Positions 27,754 to 36,543 of a stretch of DNA of 64,000 nt are shown here, in pieces. The stretch lies in assembly GCA_937770485.1 (NCBI GenBank), contig CALJHX010000034.1, positions 1-64,000 of the forward strand, given 5' to 3'. The notes below the pieces were generated by a model. It was given only the letters and a program-made list of their open reading frames with translations, ran no database searches and was not told where the DNA came from. Position 1 is the first letter of the stretch. Each line of letters starts with the position of its first letter. A program made the position numbers and the translations under genes. This DNA is from an uncultured Verrucomicrobiae bacterium. Its GTDB lineage: Bacteria; Verrucomicrobiota; Verrucomicrobiia; Limisphaerales; UBA1096.

Positions 27754-29448
27754 TTAATGGCCAAGTGCTTGGTTCCTCAGTTTTTTGAGCACCTTCATGC
27801 TGCTGTTCGGATCGCGACCAAACTGGTCATGTAGCCTGTTGTATTCGCGGTAAAGCTGATCGTAGGCTTTTTTGTTCTTTGAATTAGGCCGGTAAATTTT
27901 TCGCCGCACTCGCGCCATTCGTTTTGCGGCTTGCCCAACGTTCCCATAAATCCCGGCGGCCACCGCCCCGAATATTGCTGCCCCGAGCGCGCTAGCCTGC
28001 TCGCTGGCTGCCACCTTGATTGGACGCCCGGTGACGTCGGCGTAAATCTGGAGCATGAGCGGGTTTTTTACCGCCAAGCCGCCGCAGGCATAAAGTTCGT
28101 TAATGGCTACGTCCTGTGATGTGAACGCCTCAATGATCTGCCGGGTCCCAAACGCGGTTGCCTCGAGCAGCGCGCGGTAAATCTCATGCGGGCGCGTGGC
28201 CAGAGTTTGGCCAAGCAGCAATCCGCTTAAGTCGGTATCGACCAGCACCGAGCGGTTTCCGTTCCACCAATCCAGCGCGAGCAGGCCGCTCTCGGCCGGC
28301 TTGAGCCTTGCCGCCTGTCCCTCAAGATACTGGTAAATGTCCTGCTTGGCCCGTTTCGCCGCTTGGCTAATTTCCGCTGGGATGCCGTTCTTGATGTACC
28401 AGGCAAAGACATCGCCCACTCCCGATTGGCCTGCCTCGTAGCCCCAGAGGCCAGGGATCACACCGTGCTGCACCACGCCGCAAATACCCTCCACAGGTTT
28501 TTCGCGCTTCGCGGCTAGCAGATGGCAGGTGCTGGTGCCCATGATCATAACGAGTTTGCCAGCATCGGTGACCGTGCAGGCAGGCACAGCTGCGTGGGCG
28601 TCAATGTTGGCCGCAGCGACTGGCGTACCGGCGGCAAGCCCCATCGCTTTCGCCATTTTTGGAGTTAACCCACCGGCGTTGCTGCCAAGCGATATAATCT
28701 CGCTCTCCAGTTTCTCAGCGACGACGTTGGTCATCCTAGGATCTAAAGACTTAAAAAAAGCCTTGCCGGGATAGTCCCACCCGCCTCGCTTGGTTCGGGA
28801 CACGCGCATGGCCTTGAATCCGGCGGCGGAAAGGCAACGTTTTTCTTCGCCGGTAAGCTGCCACACAAGCCAATCACCGGCCTCGACGAATCTCTCGGCG
28901 GCATCGTAAATCTTGGGCGCCTCTCGGACGGTTTCGAGTATTTTGGAAAAAAACCACTCGCTCGAGTATTTGCCACCATAGGCGGTGATAAAATCCTCAT
29001 TCTGTCGCAAGCCGACCTCGTTGATACGGTTAGCTTCTGGTTGGGTAGAGTGATGTTTCCACAATTTCACCCAAGCATGCGGATTGTTGCACCACTTTTT
29101 CAACGAACAAAGTGGCGTGCCATCGCTCAATACAGGCAGCATGGTGCAACTGGTGAAATCAACTCCGATGCCGAGCACCTGCTCCGGCCTGGCCTTGGCC
29201 AGGCGCATTACTCGCGGCACGGCTTTTCTCAAGACTTCTATGTAGTCAGCCGGATCCTGCAGCGCTGTGAGGGGCTTGAGGCGTTTTTTGCTGTCGGGCA
29301 GCGACTCCTCTATCACGGCGTTTTTATAGTTGTGATCGGCCCACGCCACTTCCTCGCCGGTGTCGGCATTCACCATCAGCGCTCGGCCTGATAGTGTCCC
29401 GAAATCGATGCCCAGCACGTAGCGTGTTTTTTTATCTTCCGATTTCAC
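27754..29448 (-). CDS. araB: ribulokinase (FGGY family)
   Basis: About 564 residues from GTG 29448. The track's 29571 start would add 41 residues and overlap the divergent hydrolase. YVLGIDFGTLSGRALMVN is the phosphate-1 motif of ribulokinases. GIGVDFTSCTMLPVLSDGTP with WCNNPHAWVKLWKHH follows the AraB pattern (D-F-T-x-C-T, K-x-H). MIMGTSTCHLL and ELYACGGLAVKNPLMLQIYA form the second ATP-binding region. It should phosphorylate L-ribulose or a related pentulose at O5. No arabinose isomerase or epimerase is nearby. A cluster of TTGGCC palindromes sits in its upstream region. Confidence 0.9.
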   Translation of the reverse strand: MKSEDKKTRYVLGIDFGTLSGRALMVNADTGEEVAWADHNYKNAVIEESLPDSKKRLKPLTALQDPADYIEVLRKAVPRVMRLAKARPEQVLGIGVDFTSCTMLPVLSDGTPLCSLKKWCNNPHAWVKLWKHHSTQPEANRINEVGLRQNEDFITAYGGKYSSEWFFSKILETVREAPKIYDAAERFVEAGDWLVWQLTGEEKRCLSAAGFKAMRVSRTKRGGWDYPGKAFFKSLDPRMTNVVAEKLESEIISLGSNAGGLTPKMAKAMGLAAGTPVAAANIDAHAAVPACTVTDAGKLVMIMGTSTCHLLAAKREKPVEGICGVVQHGVIPGLWGYEAGQSGVGDVFAWYIKNGIPAEISQAAKRAKQDIYQYLEGQAARLKPAESGLLALDWWNGNRSVLVDTDLSGLLLGQTLATRPHEIYRALLEATAFGTRQIIEAFTSQDVAINELYACGGLAVKNPLMLQIYADVTGRPIKVAASEQASALGAAIFGAVAAGIYGNVGQAAKRMARVRRKIYRPNSKNKKAYDQLYREYNRLHDQFGRDPNSSMKVLKKLRNQALGH

Positions 29449-29492
29449 AGCGCGGATTCTGCCAAGGCAAGCGAGTCCCGACAAGCGGCGAG

Positions 29493-29538
29493 CTTGGCCA
29501 AGTGTAACTTGAAACTGGCCAAGCGCTTGGTCGCTTGG
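29493..29538. repeat. clustered TTGGCCAAG palindromes
   Basis: CTTGGCCAAG at 29493-29502 is followed by CTGGCCAAGCGCTTGGTCGCTTGG. This packs one perfect and several partial copies of the iterated palindrome between araB and the divergent hydrolase, where their promoters should lie. Confidence 0.7.
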
Positions 29539-29557
29539 TATTTCCCTCTGAGCATGT

Positions 29558-30280
29558 TTGGCAGAAATCAAAAATCAACACGGCGAACAACTCGACTACT
29601 CCGTGCAAGCGGGCGAGGCGCGTTCGGACTTCATTGTCATCATTGGCCATGGCGTCACCGGCAACAAGGATCGGCCATTTGTCGTCGCATTAGCCGAGGA
29701 ATTGAGTGCTGCCAGCATTCCGACGCTATGCATGTCGTTCGCTGGTAACGGCGACTCCGGCGGGACGTTTGCAGACTGCACCATTTCAAAGGAGACGGAT
29801 GACTTGGGCAGTGTCATCGATGCGATGGGAGACCGGAAGATTTGCTACATAGGCCATAGTATGGGGGGCGCAGTGGGCGTTAGGAGAGCCAGCAGCGATT
29901 CACGGATCGGCTCTTTGGTATCGCTCGCCGGCATGGTGCACACGGAGGAATTTGCCCGGCGCGAGTTCGGCGAGGAGACACCGGACGCCGGCTGCATGTG
30001 GGAGGAGGAAAGCTGTCCGCTCTCCAGCACGTTTATGAATGACATGGCGGCGATCCGCTCAGTGGTCGATCTTGGGGCGGAAATCAGCGTACCGTGGCTG
30101 TTGGTGCATGGCACGGAAGACGACGTTGTGCCGATCGGCGACACACACGATATTATCGCGAAGGCCACGAACCCGCCGGAAGTTTTCGAGATCACCGGGG
30201 CCAACCACGTATTTAGCGACGACGCACTCCCACTGATGATTGCCAAGGTTGTTGACTGGGTGAAGGCTCAAGCGGATTGA
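29558..30280 (+). CDS. alpha/beta hydrolase
   Basis: 240 residues, TTG start. The fold is clear: oxyanion HG in FIVIIGHGVTGNKDRPF, nucleophile elbow YIGHSMGGAVGVRR (Ser), acidic residue in LLVHGTEDDVVPIGD and catalytic His in EITGANHVFSDD. Pattern and length match cytoplasmic serine esterases/peptidases of the DUF1749 or BAAT-like type. It has no signal peptide. It is divergent from araB and converges with the RND gene with a 1-base gap. The substrate is unknown. Confidence 0.85.
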   Translation: MAEIKNQHGEQLDYSVQAGEARSDFIVIIGHGVTGNKDRPFVVALAEELSAASIPTLCMSFAGNGDSGGTFADCTISKETDDLGSVIDAMGDRKICYIGHSMGGAVGVRRASSDSRIGSLVSLAGMVHTEEFARREFGEETPDAGCMWEEESCPLSSTFMNDMAAIRSVVDLGAEISVPWLLVHGTEDDVVPIGDTHDIIAKATNPPEVFEITGANHVFSDDALPLMIAKVVDWVKAQAD

Positions 30281-30281
30281 G

Positions 30282-32552
30282 TCACTTCCGGGGCGTCAAC
30301 AGTGACGGAAGCCCCCATAGCACAGCCAGCAAGGTGGCTCCGTAGGCGATAGCCGAGAGCCAGCCAAAGTCCTGCACCGGAGGGAAACTCATCCAGACCA
30401 GCGCCACGGAAAAGCCTATTAGAATGAGACTGGTGCAGAGGATAGCTGGCCCTTTTGCTTCGAGCGATTTGCCCATAGCTGTGATTGGGTCGACTCCTTT
30501 TTTGCGGAGTTGCACCCAGTGGGTCACGAGGTGAACGGCGTCGTCGATGCCGATGCCAAGGACTAGTGCAGCAATCATCACGGTGATCGAGTTCAGTGGT
30601 ACCTCATTAAATGCCGCCAGTATCGCCAGCACAGCCAGTGGCACCAAGGTGATGCTGAGCGCGGCTATTGCAAACTTCACCGAGCGCCACAACAGCATCA
30701 TCGCCGCTATCATCATGAAGAGTGTGATGCCAAGGCTGTTGAGCTGTGCCTGGACAATTTTCCGGTCGGCCTGGAGAATGGTGTGAAGTCCGGCCTCGGC
30801 GGAAACAGTGACATCTTCTGGCATCGTTTTGTTGGCAAACTGCTCGACCGATTCCAGCAGGCGGACGAACTCCGCGCTGGGCAGATCGATCGTGCGCAAC
30901 ACGAGATGCGCGGTTTGCTGCGACTCATCGCTGAGTGCCTGTAGGAATGGGTAGTTCGTCGCCTTGAGCGCAATGACAAACAGGCCCAGCGTCAGCGGAT
31001 TGCTCGGGAGCGTGAGATCGCCCGAGTCGCCACCTTCCCAAATGCCGTTCAATATTGCCATCAGGGACGCGTACGAATAGGTGCTGCTGAACCGTTTCGT
31101 GTTCTCGGCGAAATCTTGCACACTCTGCATTCTCCGGAGGAAATCCACTCTGTTGATACCGTTTGGTTTGCCGCTGTCGAAATCCAACTGGACGATGTTG
31201 ATGCCGCCCATCCGAGCGTCCATCATTTCAGCCATCTCCCGGGTGGGGCTGTCCGGCGCGAGAAATTGGACCGCCCGGATATCGATGTTCAAGTGAGTCG
31301 ATGCAAAGAAAGCGGAGAGTAAAAGTATCACTGAAACTACGAGGGTTTGCCAACGTCGTATCAAACATGCCTGGAAAGACCAACAGGAAAGAGTTGAGGT
31401 TTTTCCAGAATTCATATTTTTGGTTATCAATCGGATGGCGCTTGGCCAGATGCGACAGCCCAGCCGCAAAAACGACAGCCCAGGCCCGAAGTTCCATGCG
31501 AAAATAACCGTGACACCGATAGCTCCCGCAATGCCGAAATTCTTCAAGTGCGATACTTCGCTTACAGCCAGTGACAAGAGTCCAACGGCAGTCGTGATGG
31601 AGGCGAACAGGCTTGGCAAAAATACTTCGCTCAACATGGCGGTGAAGCGATTGTCCAGCGAGAGGGTTGCATCTGTCTGGCGAAGGGCGGTCAACTGGTG
31701 GATTAGTACGGTCAGGTTGATCGCCCCGAGTAGCGGCAGTAGCAGCAGGTTGTACGGCGAAAGCGAAAAACCGGCCAAGCCCAGCACTCCGGGCAGCATC
31801 GCCACCAAGGTCACTTCGCTGAGCAACAGCAACACGAGGCAGGGGAACGAACGCAGAGTGAAGCCGATGACAAGCAGGATGACCAGCGCCGTGATCGGCA
31901 ACACCAGCTTCAAGTCGCGCAGAAATGATTCACTGATTTCCTCCGCGATGAACGGTAGCGAGATGGTGCGAATCCTATAGTCTGGCGAGTCGAATGGAGC
32001 AAGCAGTAGACTCGTCTCATCGCGAAATGCCTGGCGCAGTGCCGGTGTGGAGAGGTCGCGTTTGTAGGTTGCCGTAATGAGCGTGATCCTGCCATCGGGC
32101 GAGACCATGATGTTGCGGACCAGCGGATGCGTAACGGAGAACTGGCGAATTGCAATGATTTGATCCTCCGACAGATAACCGGCCGGGACAAATGGCTCCC
32201 ACGCAAGGGCGAACCCCCTGCGAACCGGCTTGACTGAATGTGTCAGACTCTTGACATCGACCAGGCCCGCCTGTTGGCCAAGCGCGTTGCTGATGGAACG
32301 GATTTGGTCGAAGCCGGCTTGGCTGAATATCTGGTCGCTCTCAACACTGATGACGACAACCGTGTCGTCGCTGAGGAACGACCGTATCCGGTCGTAGGTT
32401 TCCAAGTGCCGCTCGTCCGACTCGAGCAGCGTCAGCGGGTCGGTATCGATGCTGACCTGCGTCGTGTGCCATATTATTGGGATGGATCCCAGCAGGAAAA
32501 CGGCGAACAGGCATCCTGGGAAAAGCACGAAAGGATTACGGGAGCCATTCAT
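30282..32552 (-). CDS. MMPL/RND-superfamily exporter
   Basis: About 756 residues from ATG 32552; the track TTG 32573 is possible and only 1 base after lysA. There are two homologous halves, each a membrane helix, a large periplasmic loop and a five-helix bundle. Half one has FVLFPGCLFAVFLLGSIPII then LKLVLPITALVILLVIGFTL. Half two has TLVVSVILLLSAFFA then LALGIGIDDAVHLVTHWVQL, containing the G-x-x-x-D-D-x-x-H proton-relay motif of hopanoid/lipid exporters (HpnN-like). Such proteins move lipids or hydrophobic compounds using proton flow. Its position after lysA suggests cotranscription but gives no substrate. Confidence 0.88.
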   Translation of the reverse strand: MNGSRNPFVLFPGCLFAVFLLGSIPIIWHTTQVSIDTDPLTLLESDERHLETYDRIRSFLSDDTVVVISVESDQIFSQAGFDQIRSISNALGQQAGLVDVKSLTHSVKPVRRGFALAWEPFVPAGYLSEDQIIAIRQFSVTHPLVRNIMVSPDGRITLITATYKRDLSTPALRQAFRDETSLLLAPFDSPDYRIRTISLPFIAEEISESFLRDLKLVLPITALVILLVIGFTLRSFPCLVLLLLSEVTLVAMLPGVLGLAGFSLSPYNLLLLPLLGAINLTVLIHQLTALRQTDATLSLDNRFTAMLSEVFLPSLFASITTAVGLLSLAVSEVSHLKNFGIAGAIGVTVIFAWNFGPGLSFLRLGCRIWPSAIRLITKNMNSGKTSTLSCWSFQACLIRRWQTLVVSVILLLSAFFASTHLNIDIRAVQFLAPDSPTREMAEMMDARMGGINIVQLDFDSGKPNGINRVDFLRRMQSVQDFAENTKRFSSTYSYASLMAILNGIWEGGDSGDLTLPSNPLTLGLFVIALKATNYPFLQALSDESQQTAHLVLRTIDLPSAEFVRLLESVEQFANKTMPEDVTVSAEAGLHTILQADRKIVQAQLNSLGITLFMMIAAMMLLWRSVKFAIAALSITLVPLAVLAILAAFNEVPLNSITVMIAALVLGIGIDDAVHLVTHWVQLRKKGVDPITAMGKSLEAKGPAILCTSLILIGFSVALVWMSFPPVQDFGWLSAIAYGATLLAVLWGLPSLLTPRK

Positions 32553-32574
32553 GCCGTGGGGGTTGTTGATCAAG

Positions 32575-33888
32575 TCACTTGAGCCACTTTGGGATGCTTT
32601 CGCTTGCCCAAAGCTGCTTTCGGGGCTGACGTTTGCGTACGATTTCAGCCTGGCTGCCCTTCACCAGCACTTCGGCCGGGAAGGGACGGACATTGTAGTT
32701 GGACGCCATCACAAACCCATAGGCGCCGGCGCTGAGCAGCGCGAGGTGATTGCCTTCGCCGACCTTTGGCAGCATGCGATTTTTGCAGAAGTAATCGCTG
32801 GACTCGCAGATCGGCCCGACGACATCGGAGCAAACCTGGTTCTTTTTCAGATGATGACCAGCCTGCCGCGTCAGCGGCACGATCTCATGGTAGCTGTCGT
32901 ACAGGGCAGGGCGGGCGAGATCGTTCATTGCCGCGTCGACGATCACGAAATTCTTCACGCCGGTCTGCTTCACGTACTCGACGCGCGTGATCAGGATACC
33001 CGCATTGCCGGCGATGAAGCGGCCGGGCTCGATCAATATTCGCAGGCCAAGTGGCTTGAGCAGCGACATCAGCTTGGCTGCGTACTTGGCCGGAGTGAGC
33101 AGGTTTTTGCGCTTGGGTGAGCGCCACCACTTGGCATCCCCACTCTCGAGCGCCGACTCGTAAACGATACCCACGCCACCACCGATACTGAAGAACTCGA
33201 TACCATGCTTTTCAGCCAGTCTCTTGGCCAAGGGTGCGACTTTTCGGACGGCTTTTTCGAATGGCCCAACCTCTGTGAGTTGTGAGCCGATGTGCATCTG
33301 CAAGCCGCGAATCTGCAGGTGCTTCAGCTTGGTCGCTCGTTCGTACACATCCTCGACTTCCTCAAAGGCAATTCCAAATTTATTCTCATAAGTGCCAGTG
33401 GTGATCTTGGCGTGCGTTTTGGCATCGATGTTCGGGTTCACCCGAACGGCGATGGGCGCTTTCTTTTTTAATCTGCGGGCAATTTGATTGATTCGAATTA
33501 GTTCTGGCTCGCTCTCGGCGCTGAATGCGTAAATTCCCTTCTTCAGTGCGAGTTCGATGTCCTCCTCCGTTTTGCCGACACCGGCGAATATGCATTTTGA
33601 CGGATCACCACCTGCAGCTATGACACGCTGGAGTTCGCCGCCGCTGACGATGTCGAACCCGCTCCCAGCGTTCGCCAAAGTTCGTAACACGCCAAGGTTG
33701 GAGTTGGCCTTGACTGCAAAATGAATCGTGTGATCCACCGGTGAAAGGGCGGTGTCGAGTAGTCGGAAATTTCTCGTCAGTGTGGCGTGGGAGTAAACGT
33801 AAAGCGGAGTATTATGTTTTTCGGCGAGTGACGCCACCGAGACATTCTCACAGTACAACTTCCCGCGCTTGAAGCTAAAATCATGCAT
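32575..33888 (-). CDS. lysA: diaminopimelate decarboxylase
   Basis: About 437 residues from ATG 33888; GTG 33945 is the track alternative. It is a fold-type III PLP enzyme making L-lysine from meso-diaminopimelate. HFAVKANSNLGVLRTLANAG has the PLP Lys. IGGGVGI (FFSIGGGVGIVYES) binds PLP phosphate. LIEPGRFIAGNAGILITRVE is a substrate motif, and DVVGPICESSDYF has the catalytic Cys of the partner subunit. SAGAYGFVMASNYNVRPFPA completes the site. An insertion WWRSPKRKNL sits between the barrel motifs. Confidence 0.95.
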   Translation of the reverse strand: MHDFSFKRGKLYCENVSVASLAEKHNTPLYVYSHATLTRNFRLLDTALSPVDHTIHFAVKANSNLGVLRTLANAGSGFDIVSGGELQRVIAAGGDPSKCIFAGVGKTEEDIELALKKGIYAFSAESEPELIRINQIARRLKKKAPIAVRVNPNIDAKTHAKITTGTYENKFGIAFEEVEDVYERATKLKHLQIRGLQMHIGSQLTEVGPFEKAVRKVAPLAKRLAEKHGIEFFSIGGGVGIVYESALESGDAKWWRSPKRKNLLTPAKYAAKLMSLLKPLGLRILIEPGRFIAGNAGILITRVEYVKQTGVKNFVIVDAAMNDLARPALYDSYHEIVPLTRQAGHHLKKNQVCSDVVGPICESSDYFCKNRMLPKVGEGNHLALLSAGAYGFVMASNYNVRPFPAEVLVKGSQAEIVRKRQPRKQLWASESIPKWLK

Positions 33889-33941
33889 CGCGGAGGAGTA
33901 TGCCAAAGTCTCCCAGCCGTTTGAAGGAAATCCTTTTCGAG

Positions 33942-34180
33942 TCACTCCGCTTGGGCAATCGCAAGGTTGCTGAGGTCGGCGATTGAATCGATGACGGCCA
34001 GCGGGCCGGTCGCCTGCTCAAGTTGCGATTCGTGTTCGCTGCCGTAGCCGGTTCGGATGAGGGCGCAGCACTTCACGCCGGTGTTCCAGCCGCATTCGAT
34101 GTCTGAAACCTTGTCGCCGACCATTTAGCTGGCGGATAGGTCGAGGAAAATGGCGGATTTTCCGTAGCACATGCAGTTCA
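33942..34180 (-). pseudogene. gmhB-like HAD phosphatase with internal deletion
   Basis: The 60-codon ORF MVGDKVSDIECGWNTGVKCC, ending in ALIRTGYGSEHESQ, is the C-terminal part of D-glycero-D-manno-heptose 1,7-bisphosphate 7-phosphatase (usual form MVGDKxSDxxxGxNAGxxxxLVxTGYG). Just upstream in the same frame is MCYGKSAIFLDLSAS and then a TAA. The GKSAIFLD part corresponds to the GmhB N-terminus (KPAIFLDRDG). The first few residues therefore run straight into the last third, so the catalytic DxD segment and the middle have been deleted. It is not functional. It adjoins an hldE remnant from the same pathway. Confidence 0.65.
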
Positions 34181-34195
34181 GAAACTAGCGAGAAG

Positions 34196-34345
34196 TTACC
34201 TTGGTGTCACGGTGGCCGTGCCGAGTTTTCCGACAACCAATCTGGCGGCATGATTTGCAACGATCACTGCCTCGATCGGACTCTCGCCTGCGGCGATGGG
34301 CAATGTGAATGAGCCAATCTCAGTGTCGCCGGTGAGGAGCACCGT
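34196..34345 (-). pseudogene. hldE-like kinase C-terminal remnant
   Basis: The minus-strand frame ending at TAA 34196-34198 reads VLLTGDTEIGSFTLPIAAGE and then SPIEAVIVANHAARLVVGKL and GTATVTPR. This matches the end of the PfkB-type heptose-7-phosphate kinase domain of HldE/RfaE (GAGDTxxxxxxLALAAGxxxxEAxxxANxAAGxVVGKxGTATV). The conserved GAGD reads LTGD, there is no start, and the upstream sequence is lost under thiG. With the gmhB fragment 16 bases further on, it marks loss of the ADP-heptose pathway at this site. Confidence 0.6.
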
Positions 34346-34403
34346 CGGTCGTGCAGCGGTGCTCAAGATGCTCCGGGGGCATTATAGCGAGAGTGTTTTA
34401 CGT

Positions 34404-35219
34404 TCAGCCATCAACCTCTTTCAACGGATCTTCCTCAAGAAAGCCAGTGAGTGGGCTGGTCGCGCTGGCCGTGCCAAGTTGTTGGCCAAGGCCAATTTCA
34501 TAGGCCGTGCGGCCCGCCTCAACGGCCGCCTTGAAAGCAAGTCCCATGCGAGAGGGGTCATTTGCGATGGCGATGGCGGTATTCACCAGCACGGCGTCAG
34601 CGCCCATTTCCATTGCCTCAGCGGCATGGCTCGGTGAGCCGATGCCGGCATCGACGACCACCGGCACGGTGGCTTGCTCAATAATAATGCGAATTTGCTC
34701 ACGCGTCTCGATGCCGCGATTGGAGCCGATCGGCGCGCCCAACGGCATGACTGTGGCGGTACCGACCTCCTGCAGGCGCTTGGCCAGGACGGGGTCGGCG
34801 TTGATGTACGGCAGCACGGTGAATCCGTCGTCGACGAGCCGCTTGGCCGCCTCGAACGTCTCGACTGGGTCGGGCAGTAGGTAGCGGGGGTCGGGATGAA
34901 TCTCGAGCTTCACCCATTTAGGCAGGCCAGCGGCGGCGGCGAGCTTGGCCAAGCGCACTGCCTCGTCGGCGTTCATAGCGCCGCTGGTGTTTGGCAGGAT
35001 GAGGTAGCGTTTGGGATCGATGAACTCGAGGATGTTCGCGAAGGGGTCGTTCTTGCCGGTGAGGTCGGCGCGGCGCAGGGCCACGGTGACGACCTGCGTG
35101 CTGCTCGAGGCGAGGGCATCGCGCATCGACTCGGGCGAGGCGAACTTGCCCGTGCCCAGGAACAGGCGCGAGTCGAACGTGCGATCGGCAATGGTCAGCG
35201 GCGAAGTCTCCAGCGACAT
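34404..35219 (-). CDS. thiG: thiazole synthase
   Basis: 271 residues from ATG 35219; the track extension to 35483 runs through yggS and is rejected. ThiG makes the thiazole phosphate of thiamine from 1-deoxyxylulose 5-phosphate, dehydroglycine and ThiS thiocarboxylate. [34 protein letters not shown] with the Schiff-base Lys, [46 protein letters not shown] and [15 protein letters not shown] are all diagnostic. thiS and thiH are not adjacent. No TPP riboswitch is visible in the 44-base gap to yggS. Confidence 0.96.
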   Translation of the reverse strand: MSLETSPLTIADRTFDSRLFLGTGKFASPESMRDALASSSTQVVTVALRRADLTGKNDPFANILEFIDPKRYLILPNTSGAMNADEAVRLAKLAAAAGLPKWVKLEIHPDPRYLLPDPVETFEAAKRLVDDGFTVLPYINADPVLAKRLQEVGTATVMPLGAPIGSNRGIETREQIRIIIEQATVPVVVDAGIGSPSHAAEAMEMGADAVLVNTAIAIANDPSRMGLAFKAAVEAGRTAYEIGLGQQLGTASATSPLTGFLEEDPLKEVDG

Positions 35220-35263
35220 CGGGGAAAAACTAGGCGAGCCAAGTGCCGTTGTCGAGGCGACGG

Positions 35264-35971
35264 CTAATCCCTGGGCTTCGGCTTCACCGGGCGGGGGCGG
35301 GGACCGAATAGGGCGGTGCCGATCCGGACGAGGGTTGCTCCTTCCTCGATTGCCACCTCGAAGTCGCCGCTCATGCCCATGCTGAGGTGTTGCAGCGGCG
35401 CGCCGAGTTTTTGTTCGCACGCCTCCTTCAACTCGCGCAGGCGCTGGAAGATGGGCCGCACTTTTTCCGGCTCGGGCACCCACGGGGCGAGGGTCATCAG
35501 TCCGTGGATTTCCAGCCGTGGCAGGTCGTTAATCGGTTCGAGGACGTCGAGCAACTCAGCCGGATTGAAGCCGTACTTGCTGCCTTCGCCGGCGACGTTG
35601 ACCTCGAGCAACACCGGCATGTCCTTGGCGGCATTGTGGGCGTGTTTGTTGATTTCCTCGGCGATCGACATGCGATCGACGCTCTGGATCATGCTAAAAA
35701 AACGCACGGCGTCGCGGCATTTGTTGGACTGCAAATGACCGATGAGATGCCACTCGAGGTTGCCGGGGCAGGCGGAGATTTTCAGCTTGGCCTCTTGGAT
35801 TTTGCTTTCGCCGAAGACGCGGTAGCCGTGATATGTCAACTCCCGCACGGCGTCGGCGCTGTGGTTTTTCGAGACCGGCAGCAGCATGACCTCAGCGGGG
35901 TCGCGCCCGGCGAGTTCGCAGGCGGCACTGATCCGCTCGCGGATGCCTTGCAGTCTTTCGTCCAACTCCAT
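35264..35971 (-). CDS. yggS: PLP homeostasis protein YggS/PROSC
   Basis: About 235 residues from ATG 35971. It is a single-domain alanine-racemase-like barrel that carries PLP. The PLP Lys is in [70 protein letters not shown] and [20 protein letters not shown] with RIGTALFG are the full family signature. It buffers free PLP in the cytoplasm. Same-strand order is ndk-yggS-thiG. The C-terminus ends in a Pro/Lys-rich tail [12 protein letters not shown]. Confidence 0.95.
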   Translation of the reverse strand: MELDERLQGIRERISAACELAGRDPAEVMLLPVSKNHSADAVRELTYHGYRVFGESKIQEAKLKISACPGNLEWHLIGHLQSNKCRDAVRFFSMIQSVDRMSIAEEINKHAHNAAKDMPVLLEVNVAGEGSKYGFNPAELLDVLEPINDLPRLEIHGLMTLAPWVPEPEKVRPIFQRLRELKEACEQKLGAPLQHLSMGMSGDFEVAIEEGATLVRIGTALFGPRPRPVKPKPRD

Positions 35972-36039
35972 GCGCCGATTTAGCCACAGGAACCCCGCCT
36001 CCGGCAAGGTCGCGGCAGTTTCGCGCTCGGCCAAGCGGG

Positions 36040-36456
36040 TTAGCCGAACAACTCTCCGTCGGCGAAGAATCGTTTGAGTTCCGCCTGGCCGTTTTCGATC
36101 GAGTCGGAGGCGTGGACGACGTTGCGCATTTTGTCCTGGCCGAAGTCGCCGCGCAGGGTGCCTTTTTCGGCAACGGTCGAGTCGGTCGGGCCGACCATCT
36201 CGCGGATGCGGACAATCGCGTTTTCGCCACGAAGCGCGATCGCCACGACTGGCGACGACTGCATAAAGCCCTGAATCTCTGGGAAAAATGGCAACTCAGT
36301 CAGGTGCGCGTAATGATCGCGCAGGATTTCGTCCGACAGGCGCATCATCTTCACGCCGAACACAGCGAAGCCGGCTTCCTCAAAGCGCTTCAACACCTCG
36401 CCGCACTTGCGGCCTTCCAAACAATCCGGTTTCAACAGAACCAATGACTCTTCCAT
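36040..36456 (-). CDS. ndk: nucleoside diphosphate kinase
   Basis: 138 residues from ATG 36456 (MEESLVLLKPDCL), 15 bases inside the track start. LVLLKPDCLEGRKCGEVLKR and KMMRLSDEILRDHYAHL, the nucleotide-binding MVGPTDSTVAEKGTLRGDFG, and RNVVHASDSIENGQAELKRF with the phosphohistidine His are all present. It transfers gamma-phosphate between nucleotides in the cytoplasm. The active-site loop reads VVHASDS where NxxHGSDS is usual, a mild variant. Confidence 0.96.
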   Translation of the reverse strand: MEESLVLLKPDCLEGRKCGEVLKRFEEAGFAVFGVKMMRLSDEILRDHYAHLTELPFFPEIQGFMQSSPVVAIALRGENAIVRIREMVGPTDSTVAEKGTLRGDFGQDKMRNVVHASDSIENGQAELKRFFADGELFG

Positions 36457-36490
36457 AAGGGCACGAATCATGCGGACGAATCCCCGAGTG

Positions 36491-36512
36491 AAAAGCGAAA
36501 AGTGATTTTCGC
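36491..36512 (-). terminator. probable terminator of the SMP-30 gene
   Basis: Read on the minus strand, GCGAAAA-TCAC-TTTTCGC forms a 7-base-pair stem followed by TTTT. It lies 32 bases past the SMP-30 stop and before ndk. Confidence 0.5.
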
Positions 36513-36543
36513 GTAATTTTTCTCCACTTGGCCAAGCGGTGGC

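Noticed and set aside
35220-35263. Possible TPP riboswitch before thiG
   Set aside because: Only 44 bases between yggS and thiG and no thi-box pairing seen.
35220-35483. N-terminal extension of the ThiG ORF
   Set aside because: Lies within yggS in another frame; ThiG family start is at 35219.
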